A stretch of 5,686 bases of DNA from GCA-002728855 sp036340635 (GTDB taxonomy: Bacteria; Bacteroidota; Bacteroidia; Flavobacteriales; Flavobacteriaceae), in assembly GCA_036340635.1 (NCBI GenBank), contig JAYYYF010000026.1:1-5686 (forward strand), in the 5' to 3' direction. The translations under genes were made by a program, and so were the position numbers. This document shows positions 1-5,686 of this stretch, piece after piece. The notes under the pieces were generated by a model. It saw only the letters and a list, made by a program, of their open reading frames with translations, had not been told where the DNA came from and did no database searches. The stretch's first letter is position 1; each line of letters starts with the position of its first letter.

Positions 1-930
1 TTGAAGAAAAAACTGTCTTTTCTCTGGAAGTCGAACTTCAAATCGGGTTAAATTAATAATTTGGTCATCGACCTCCACTTGCGAAAAGTCCGGATTATAA
101 GTAAGGTCAAGAATCATTCCACTTCCTATACTTAGTTTCGCGTCTCCTCCAATATCAAAGGAGGAAATCTTTTTTTGATCTTCAAAGTTTTTTCCAATTA
201 ATCCACTGGTATAAGGGATTAAAAAAATTGGGGCTTTTGACTTTCCTAGTGGTTCTTCAAAAATTAGATCTCCCATGAAAGCCAGACTTGCTCTACTCAA
301 ATTCCTAGGTATTTTTGACCAACTAGATACTATATTTTTTCCGATGTCTGTTTTGTAAATATTTATTCTCCATTTAGATGCCTTGTCGTCATATCTTAGA
401 CTTGAAAGTGGAATCTTTAATTCAGTTACTAGAAAGTTTTTATTTATGGATACTTCACCTTCCCATTTTACATCCCACGAAAAACTAAAATCTCTACCTC
501 TATTTGTGCTGTTTCCGCCGTTTGAAATAAGACCTTCCCGTCTTACACCCTCGGCTGATATGCCAAAAAGGAAAGCATTTGTTCCATCATTAAATGTATC
601 AAGTACAAGAGTCATTGAATCATTGTTTCTAGAGCTCCAATCCCTCTTGAGAGATGACACAACATATTGGTCATCTTGAAAATCTGAAACTATGAGAACA
701 TATAAATTTTCGTTATTGTATAAAACTTTAAATTTGGTTTGATCTGGTGCCCTTATCGAATCAAGAGGGAAATATTGCCAAAAATTAGAATTAAAACTGG
801 ACTTACTCCATTCAGATTCATTCGCTACACCGTCAACTTCTATATCAGTGTCAATAAAAACAGCATTGGCAGATTGTCCAAAAGCCACTTGTGATATATA
901 TGATAAAAACAGTAAGAAAAGTTTTTTAAT
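1..930 (-). CDS. DUF5916 family protein with N-terminal CBM9-like domain, 3' part outside window
   Basis: The 310 codons seen translate without a stop and run off the left edge, so the gene is partial at its C-terminus; family members are usually several hundred residues longer. Residues 1-18 form a signal peptide (KKLFLLFLSYISQVAFG), probably cleaved before Gln19, so the product leaves the cytoplasm. Residues about 24-205 resemble the CBM9-like beta-sandwich that opens these proteins: 'IEVDGVANESEW' near 30-41, then a 'NDSMTLVLDTFNDGTNAF' strand pair. The DUF5916 part follows, with the hallmark 'NPDFSQVEVDD' at 279-289 and 'LPEKRQFFL' at 301-309. Family knowledge: such proteins are annotated as membrane-associated or outer-membrane proteins, without a settled substrate or activity. 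No ATG, GTG or TTG lies in frame between the upstream stop (TAA, just beyond 985) and the signal peptide. ATT at 930-928 gives the best signal peptide and is chosen here. The family call is firm; the start is uncertain. Confidence 0.85.
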   Translation of the reverse strand, partial: MKKLFLLFLSYISQVAFGQSANAVFIDTDIEVDGVANESEWSKSSFNSNFWQYFPLDSIRAPDQTKFKVLYNNENLYVLIVSDFQDDQYVVSSLKRDWSSRNNDSMTLVLDTFNDGTNAFLFGISAEGVRREGLISNGGNSTNRGRDFSFSWDVKWEGEVSINKNFLVTELKIPLSSLRYDDKASKWRINIYKTDIGKNIVSSWSKIPRNLSRASLAFMGDLIFEEPLGKSKAPIFLIPYTSGLIGKNFEDQKKISSFDIGGDAKLSIGSGMILDLTYNPDFSQVEVDDQIINLTRFEVRLPEKRQFFLQ

Positions 931-947
931 TTCTTGGATTTTGGATG

Positions 948-955
948 CAAATATA
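948..955 (-). promoter_or_regulatory. Bacteroidota -7 promoter element for the DUF5916 gene
   Basis: On the minus strand this reads TATATTTG, an exact match to the Bacteroidota sigma factor -7 consensus TAnnTTTG. It would place transcription start near 941-944, leaving a leader of only about 12 bases before the proposed ATT start. I see no clear TTG-type -33 element at the usual 17-23 base spacing, so the call rests on the -7 box and its position. Confidence 0.5.
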
Positions 956-1021
956 GTGATATTAGTTATTAAAAATTTATCTTTAAATTACTACATATTA
1001 TGAGATACACAAATTCACGCT

Positions 1022-1951
1022 ATGAATAACAGATTTTTCGAAAAATTGAAAAAATTTAAAAAATCAAATGGTATTCTTATAATATTTATTTTACTTTTTA
1101 TTTTCATCATTTCATTCGGAATCTCTAAAACCAGATTTTTAACTAACGGTAGTGAATCAAATTATAATATATATCCAATTTCAATTCCAAACAAAGTTCT
1201 CTTTGCAGGAGAAGAAATAAAACTAGATCAGGATGATTTAATTGAAAGGATGGATAAAGAGTTTCTTGTTAATACCTATTGGCAGTCTAATACAATTCTA
1301 CTTATTAAAAGAGCAAATAAGTTTTTTCCTCAAATAGAAAAAATTCTCATTGATGAAGATGTTCCTACAGATTTTAAGTATTTAGCATTAATCGAAAGTG
1401 GTTTGCAAAATGTAACCTCACCAAGAGGAGCAAAAGGTTTCTGGCAGATTATGAAAACAACAGGGAAAGAATATGGATTAGAGATAAATAGTAATGTTGA
1501 CGAAAGATACAATTTAAATTTGTCTACTAGATTAGCTTGTAAATATTTAAAGAGAGCTAAGGATAAGTTTGGTTCTTGGACTCTTGCTGCAGCTGCTTAT
1601 AATAGGGGGTTTAATGGAGTTCAAAATAAAATAATGAATCAAAATCAAACTAAATATGAAAATATTTTATTTGGAGACGAAACAAAAAGATATGTATTTA
1701 GAATTATTGCTTTAAAAAATATTATTGAATCTCCTGAAAGTTTTGGTTTTCATATAAAAAAGGAACAGATGTATAAACCAGTTAAGTACAAAGAAATAAA
1801 AATTGATATTCCTATAAGTAACATAACTGACTTTTCGGAGGATTTAGGATTAAGTTATAAAAATTTTAAAATTCATAATCCATGGTTGCTAGAAAATCAT
1901 CTAAATAATAGATCAAGAAAGGTTTATACAATATTAATTCCTTCCGAGTAA
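1022..1951 (+). CDS. Membrane-anchored lytic murein transglycosylase, MltD/SLT type
   Basis: The 309-residue product should cleave the MurNAc-GlcNAc bond of peptidoglycan from the periplasmic side, leaving a 1,6-anhydro end. A basic N-terminus (residues 1-17) is followed by one hydrophobic helix at about 18-34, read as an uncleaved anchor; there is no lipobox cysteine. The goose-type SLT domain spans about 100-230. 'ALIESG' carries the likely catalytic Glu125, 'SPRGAKGFWQIM' (133-144) is the substrate-cleft motif with Gln142, and 'AAAYNRG' (190-196) is the third conserved motif. This spacing is that of MltD-like enzymes. Residues about 255-309 resemble the linker that leads into LysM repeats in MltD, but no canonical LysM follows and the protein stops there. 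The ATG at 1022 has no Shine-Dalgarno, as is usual in this phylum. It diverges from the DUF5916 gene and its stop is one base from that of the convergent downstream gene. The exact subfamily is less sure than the fold. Confidence 0.9.
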   Translation: MNNRFFEKLKKFKKSNGILIIFILLFIFIISFGISKTRFLTNGSESNYNIYPISIPNKVLFAGEEIKLDQDDLIERMDKEFLVNTYWQSNTILLIKRANKFFPQIEKILIDEDVPTDFKYLALIESGLQNVTSPRGAKGFWQIMKTTGKEYGLEINSNVDERYNLNLSTRLACKYLKRAKDKFGSWTLAAAAYNRGFNGVQNKIMNQNQTKYENILFGDETKRYVFRIIALKNIIESPESFGFHIKKEQMYKPVKYKEIKIDIPISNITDFSEDLGLSYKNFKIHNPWLLENHLNNRSRKVYTILIPSE

Positions 1952-1952
1952 G

Positions 1953-2468
1953 TTAAATTTTTTTAATTTGATTTTTTAATAATTTAATTTGCTCTCCCAA
2001 CATGTTGTGCTTGTCTGATTTTTTTGCCTCAGTGATCAAAATTGTAGCCTCCCTTTTTCTTCTTTTTTGAATTAAAATTCCTGCAAGACTTAGTTTTGCC
2101 ATGGCCAGATCCGTACTCATTGATAATCCATAAGATAAAGCTTTCCTAAAAGATTTTTCAGCTTGAGTTAGATTTTTTTGAGATTCTATAATTCCATATA
2201 GGTAATGATAATAGCCTATTTGCTTTTTGACAAGTATTTTTTCAGGATTCTTAATTCTGTCTAACCATTTTTTAGTTCCAATAAAATCCTGCTTTCTTAA
2301 TTTTAGAAATGAAAAAAAAATATATTCGTTTTTAAAATAAAGGAGAATTAAGAAAAAGGACAGAAATAAATAAAAAATTCCATTTCCAATAAAATCCTCA
2401 TAAAATTGATAAAAACTTAAAACGATTAGAACTATTGAGAGTAATATTTTAATATTTTTTGGTATCAT
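1953..2468 (-). CDS. Conserved small membrane protein with TPR-like C-terminal helices, function unknown
   Basis: I do not know a named function for this 171-residue protein. Two hydrophobic segments lie at about 6-23 and 29-45, joined by a short acidic turn (YEDFIGNG), which suggests a hairpin in the inner membrane. A basic stretch follows (KLRKQDFIGTKKWLDRIKNP, 56-75), then helices with TPR-like spacing: one unit around 85-117 (YYHYLYGIIESQ, then AEKSFRKALSYG) and a second around 119-151 (AMAKLSLAGILIQKRRKREA). By the positive-inside rule the soluble part should face the cytoplasm, fitting a role as a protein-protein adaptor; this is inference. From memory, similar hairpin-plus-TPR proteins occur in Flavobacteriia, but I could not search. 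ATG at 2468-2466 is the first in frame and precedes the first membrane helix directly. It is transcribed away from rpmH and toward the transglycosylase. Confidence 0.75.
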   Translation of the reverse strand: MIPKNIKILLSIVLIVLSFYQFYEDFIGNGIFYLFLSFFLILLYFKNEYIFFSFLKLRKQDFIGTKKWLDRIKNPEKILVKKQIGYYHYLYGIIESQKNLTQAEKSFRKALSYGLSMSTDLAMAKLSLAGILIQKRRKREATILITEAKKSDKHNMLGEQIKLLKNQIKKI

Positions 2469-2513
2469 TTTTATTTTAAATTTAGTAAAAGAATTTTAAT
2501 TAATTTTATGCTA

Positions 2514-2543
2514 TTGCTCATACTAAAACTTATTGTATATTTG
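2514..2543 (+). promoter_or_regulatory. Bacteroidota-type promoter for rpmH
   Basis: A TTG at 2514-2516 (-33 element) and an exact TAnnTTTG match (TATATTTG, 2536-2543) are separated by 19 bases, inside the 17-23 range described for Bacteroidota promoters. Transcription would start near 2548-2551, giving a leader of roughly 27 bases before the rpmH ATG. This is the clearest promoter in the window, as expected for a ribosomal protein gene. Confidence 0.7.
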
Positions 2544-2576
2544 GAAAATTTTAATCCTCTTAAGTTTTACATTTAA

Positions 2577-2735
2577 ATGAAGAGAACTTTCCAGCCATCG
2601 AAAAGAAAACGAAAAAATAAACACGGATTTAGAGAAAGGATGTCAACCGCAAGCGGTAGGGCTATTATCTCCAATAGGAGAGCAAAAGGAAGAAAAAAAG
2701 TATCTGTCTCATCTGAACCTAGGCATAAAAAGTGA
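2577..2735 (+). CDS. rpmH: Large ribosomal subunit protein L34 (bL34)
   Basis: This short frame encodes 52 residues beginning MKRTFQPSKRKRKNKHGF and ending SSEPRHKK, then TGA. It is a small, very basic 50S subunit protein that binds 23S rRNA. The L34 signature is plain: 'KRTFQPS' at 2-8, 'KHGFRERM' at 15-22, and 'GRAIISNRRAKGRKK' at 27-41. The C-terminal extension 'VSVSSEPRHKK' is the form found in Bacteroidota, which makes it longer than the 46-residue E. coli protein. Length and ends look complete. The ATG has no Shine-Dalgarno but sits about 33 bases after a good -7 box. Genes usual beside rpmH in many bacteria (dnaA upstream, rnpA downstream) are absent; carB follows on the same strand. 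Confidence 0.97.
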   Translation: MKRTFQPSKRKRKNKHGFRERMSTASGRAIISNRRAKGRKKVSVSSEPRHKK

Positions 2736-2755
2736 ATAAATTTAATTTAAATTGT

Positions 2756-2790
2756 AGAGGTGTTTCTTTGAATAAGGTTGCACCTTTTTT
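2756..2790 (+). terminator. Possible weak intrinsic terminator between rpmH and carB
   Basis: A compact hairpin pairs AAGGT (2774-2778) with ACCTT (2782-2786) across a TGC loop and runs into a T-rich tract (2785-2796 with one A). A second pairing, AGAGGTG (2756-2762) with CACCTTT (2781-2787, one G-T wobble), uses the same 3' arm with an 18-base loop. Either fold precedes the T-run, so both could end rpmH transcripts. The stems are short, so efficiency is uncertain and some read-through into carB is likely. Confidence 0.5.
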
Positions 2791-2806
2791 ATTTTTATAA
2801 ATATAT

Positions 2807-5656
2807 ATGCCTAAAAGAAAAGATTTAAAAAAAATTTTAATAATAGGTTCTGGACCTATAATAATTGGACAAGCTTGTGAGTTTGATTATTCAGGAAGCC
2901 AAGCTTTACGATCACTAAGAGAAGATGGAATAGAAACTTTTCTAATTAATTCAAATCCTGCTACTATCATGACTGACCCTGCCATGGCAGATCATATTTT
3001 CTTAAAACCATTAAATACTAAATCAATAATTGATGTTTTGTCAGAAAACAAGATAGATGCTGTCCTCCCGACTATGGGTGGTCAAACTGCCTTAAATTTG
3101 TGTATAGAGGCTGATGAAAAGGGTATTTGGGATGACTTTGGAGTTGAAATAATTGGAGTTGATATTGAGGCAATTAACATTACAGAAGACAGACAAAGAT
3201 TTAAAGAATTATTAAAAAAAATTAATATTCCTGTGGCACCAGCCGAAACAGCAAATTCTTTTTTAAAGGGAAAAGAAATTGCGCAAAATTTTGGATTTCC
3301 GTTAGTTATTAGACCCTCCTTTACTCTTGGAGGAACAGGCGCATCGTTTGTTCATAATTCTAAAAATTTTGATGAATTACTAACAAGAGGATTAGAAGCT
3401 TCTCCAATTCATGAGGTTTTAATCGACAAAGCTTTGCTTGGATGGAAAGAGTATGAATTAGAATTATTGAGGGATAAAAATGACAATGTTGTAATAATAT
3501 GCTCTATAGAAAATATGGATCCAATGGGGATTCACACTGGTGATTCTATCACTGTTGCACCGACCATGACTTTATCAGATAGCACATTTCAAAGAATGAG
3601 AGATATGGCTATAAAAATGATGAGAAATATCGGTGATTTTGCTGGAGGTTGCAATGTTCAATTTGCGGTTAGTCCAGATGCAAAAGAAGAAATTATCGCG
3701 ATTGAGATAAATCCAAGAGTATCTAGATCCTCAGCACTAGCATCAAAAGCGTCTGGATATCCAATTGCCAAAATAGCTGCGAAACTTGCCATCGGGTACA
3801 CATTAGACGAAGTTGATAATCAAATCACAAAATCTACATCTGCATTGTTTGAACCATCTGTTGATTATGTGATTGTAAAAATACCGCGTTGGAATTTTGA
3901 TAAATTTGAAGGATCAGATAGGGTTCTTGGGTTGCAAATGAAATCAGTAGGAGAAGTTATGGGCATTGGACGCTCTTTTCAGGAGGCTCTTCATAAGGCA
4001 ACTCAATCTCTAGAAATAAAAAGAAACGGTCTAGGAGCAGACGGAAAGGGATATAAAGATTATAGTACGATAGTAGATAAACTCACTAATGCAAGCTGGG
4101 ACAGAGTTTTTGTTATTTATGACGCTATTCAGCTAGGAATCTCTCTATCAAAAATTCATGATATAACAAAAATTGATATGTGGTTCTTAAAACAATTTGA
4201 AGAATTAAATGATTTAGAACAAAAAATATCAACTTATAATGTCAAAAATATTACTAAAGATTTACTTCTTGAAGCCAAGCAAAAAGGTTTTGCTGATAGA
4301 CAAATTGCTTACATGCTTGATTGTGTTGAAAGTGAAGTATATAACTTAAGGGAAAAGTTTAATATTAATAGAGTTTACAAATTGGTGGATACTTGTGCCG
4401 CTGAATTTCAGGCTAAAACGCCTTATTACTACTCTACTTTTGAAGCAGAAATGAAAACAAGCGAAAAAATTCCTTTTGTTGACAATGAAAGCAAGGCGTC
4501 AAACAAAAATAAAATTATTGTTCTAGGCTCAGGCCCTAACAGAATCGGTCAGGGCATTGAATTTGACTACTGTTGTGTTCATGGAGTTATGGCTGCATCT
4601 GAGTGTGGTTATGAAACAATTATGATAAATTGTAACCCAGAGACAGTTTCTACGGATTTTGATATTGCGGATAAATTATATTTCGAACCTGTCTTTTGGG
4701 AACACATTTACGATATAATTCAGCACGAAAAACCTGAGGGTGTGATTGTCCAATTAGGAGGACAAACAGCACTTAAACTTGCAGAAAAACTCGACAGGTA
4801 TGGAATTAAAATTATAGGAACCAGTTTTAAATCTTTAGATTTAGCAGAAGACAGAGGGAGTTTTTCAAATCTATTAAAAAATAATGAGATACCGTATCCG
4901 GACTTTGGTGTAGCTGAAAATGCTGAACAAGCGATTGAACTTTCTAAAAAATTAAATTTTCCAATTCTTGTAAGACCTTCATATGTCCTTGGTGGACAAG
5001 GAATGAAGATCGTTATTAATAAAGATGAGCTAGAAGCACATGTAGTAGATCTTCTGAGAAAGATACCAAACAATAAATTGCTACTCGATCATTACTTAGA
5101 TGGCGCAATTGAAGCAGAAGCAGATGCCATTTCAGATGGCGACTCTGTGCATATAATTGGTATCATGGAGCATATCGAACCGTGTGGTATTCATTCTGGT
5201 GACTCGAATGCTACCCTTCCTGTTTTTAACATTGGTGAATATGTTCTCCAACAAATAAAAGATCATACACTAAAAATTGCAAAAGCCTTAAAAACAGTTG
5301 GTTTAATAAACATCCAATTTGCAATTAAAAACGACAAAGTGTACGTAATTGAAGCTAATCCAAGAGCTTCGCGCACAGTTCCATTTATTGCCAAAGCTTA
5401 TAATGAACCGTATGTTAATTACGCTACTAAAGTAATGTTAAAAAAAAATAAACTAAAAGACTTTAAGTTTGATCCCAAATTAGAGGGATACGCAATAAAA
5501 CAACCTGTTTTTTCATTTAATAAATTCCCAAGCGTGAATAAACAACTTGGTCCTGAAATGAAAAGTACTGGAGAAAGTATTCTTTTTATAAAAAATCTAA
5601 AAGACGACGATTTTTACAACTTGTATTCCAGAAGAAAAATGTACTTAACCAAATAA
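2807..5656 (+). CDS. carB: Carbamoyl-phosphate synthetase large subunit, short form without MGS domain
   Basis: CarB makes carbamoyl phosphate from bicarbonate, ammonia supplied by the CarA glutaminase, and two ATP, feeding arginine and pyrimidine synthesis in the cytoplasm. The 949 residues show the internal duplication. The carboxyphosphate half (about 1-400) opens with 'GSGPIIIGQACEFDYSGSQA' (14-33) and has ATP-grasp metal ligands Gln285, Glu300 and Asn302 ('EINPRVSRSSA'). A linker/oligomerisation region (about 402-555) includes 'CAAEFQAKTPYYYSTFE' (530-546). The carbamoyl-phosphate half (about 568-925) opens with 'GSGPNRIGQGIEFDY' (574-588) and has Gln837, Glu849 and Asn851 ('EANPRASRTVPFIAKA'). 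E. coli CarB has about 1073 residues and ends in an MGS-like allosteric domain; here the chain stops after 'LGPEMKSTGE' (914-923) plus a short tail 'LYSRRKMYLTK'. I recall flavobacterial CarB proteins of this length, so this looks native, not broken. carA is not in the window. The ATG lies 71 bases after rpmH, with no Shine-Dalgarno. Confidence 0.97.
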   Translation: MPKRKDLKKILIIGSGPIIIGQACEFDYSGSQALRSLREDGIETFLINSNPATIMTDPAMADHIFLKPLNTKSIIDVLSENKIDAVLPTMGGQTALNLCIEADEKGIWDDFGVEIIGVDIEAINITEDRQRFKELLKKINIPVAPAETANSFLKGKEIAQNFGFPLVIRPSFTLGGTGASFVHNSKNFDELLTRGLEASPIHEVLIDKALLGWKEYELELLRDKNDNVVIICSIENMDPMGIHTGDSITVAPTMTLSDSTFQRMRDMAIKMMRNIGDFAGGCNVQFAVSPDAKEEIIAIEINPRVSRSSALASKASGYPIAKIAAKLAIGYTLDEVDNQITKSTSALFEPSVDYVIVKIPRWNFDKFEGSDRVLGLQMKSVGEVMGIGRSFQEALHKATQSLEIKRNGLGADGKGYKDYSTIVDKLTNASWDRVFVIYDAIQLGISLSKIHDITKIDMWFLKQFEELNDLEQKISTYNVKNITKDLLLEAKQKGFADRQIAYMLDCVESEVYNLREKFNINRVYKLVDTCAAEFQAKTPYYYSTFEAEMKTSEKIPFVDNESKASNKNKIIVLGSGPNRIGQGIEFDYCCVHGVMAASECGYETIMINCNPETVSTDFDIADKLYFEPVFWEHIYDIIQHEKPEGVIVQLGGQTALKLAEKLDRYGIKIIGTSFKSLDLAEDRGSFSNLLKNNEIPYPDFGVAENAEQAIELSKKLNFPILVRPSYVLGGQGMKIVINKDELEAHVVDLLRKIPNNKLLLDHYLDGAIEAEADAISDGDSVHIIGIMEHIEPCGIHSGDSNATLPVFNIGEYVLQQIKDHTLKIAKALKTVGLINIQFAIKNDKVYVIEANPRASRTVPFIAKAYNEPYVNYATKVMLKKNKLKDFKFDPKLEGYAIKQPVFSFNKFPSVNKQLGPEMKSTGESILFIKNLKDDDFYNLYSRRKMYLTK

Positions 5657-5686
5657 TTTAAACTTGATAAAAGAAAAAAATAGAAA

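Noticed and set aside
383..679. Open frame of 98 residues on the plus strand
   Set aside because: It lies wholly inside the antisense DUF5916 coding region, has no family resemblance and no initiation context; it is a shadow frame.
978..985. TATCTTTA as a -7 element for the transglycosylase gene
   Set aside because: It matches TAnnTTTG at all fixed positions but the last, yet no TTG lies at the right spacing, and such matches are common in AT-rich sequence.
1330..1512. Open frame of 60 residues on the minus strand
   Set aside because: It is antisense to the catalytic core of the transglycosylase and has no recognisable features.
1955..1975. AT-only inverted repeat as a bidirectional terminator
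   Set aside because: The AAATT/AATTT pairing contains no G-C pairs and is expected by chance in this base composition.
4720..5073. Open frame of 117 residues on the minus strand
   Set aside because: It is antisense to the second ATP-grasp half of carB, whose strong conservation explains the open frame.
5600..5686. Frameshift or premature stop truncating CarB
   Set aside because: The C-terminal residues look like a natural flavobacterial end, and the remaining 30 bases in the other frames show nothing resembling the start of an MGS domain.

Overview
This window reads as ordinary chromosomal DNA from an AT-rich, probably marine member of the Bacteroidota, most likely class Flavobacteriia. Four things point there: a DUF5916 protein with an N-terminal CBM9-like domain (a family typical of this phylum), a short CarB ending in the flavobacterial style, exact matches to the Bacteroidota -7 promoter element TAnnTTTG, and start codons without Shine-Dalgarno sequences.

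Layout. Bases 1-930 (minus strand) hold the first 310 codons of a secreted or outer-membrane DUF5916 protein that runs off the left edge. Its reading frame has no ATG, GTG or TTG ahead of the signal peptide, so ATT is the best start. A 91-base divergent gap follows. At 1022-1951 (plus) is a membrane-anchored lytic murein transglycosylase of the MltD/SLT type. It converges, with one base between the stop codons, on a 171-residue membrane protein with TPR-like helices at 1953-2468 (minus). After a second divergent gap with a good Bacteroidota promoter comes rpmH (ribosomal protein L34, 2577-2735). A 71-base gap with a small hairpin and T-run separates it from carB (2807-5656), the large subunit of carbamoyl-phosphate synthetase, which is complete. 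The last 30 bases hold nothing recognisable.

The genes do not form one pathway. They cover envelope biology (DUF5916 protein, transglycosylase, perhaps the TPR protein), translation (L34) and arginine/pyrimidine precursor synthesis (CarB). carA, rnpA and dnaA are not present. I see no mobile element, CRISPR array, toxin-antitoxin pair or defence system, and no convincing undescribed system. The points worth checking are the ATT start, the CarB without its allosteric domain, the small TPR membrane protein, and the rpmH-carB spacer.
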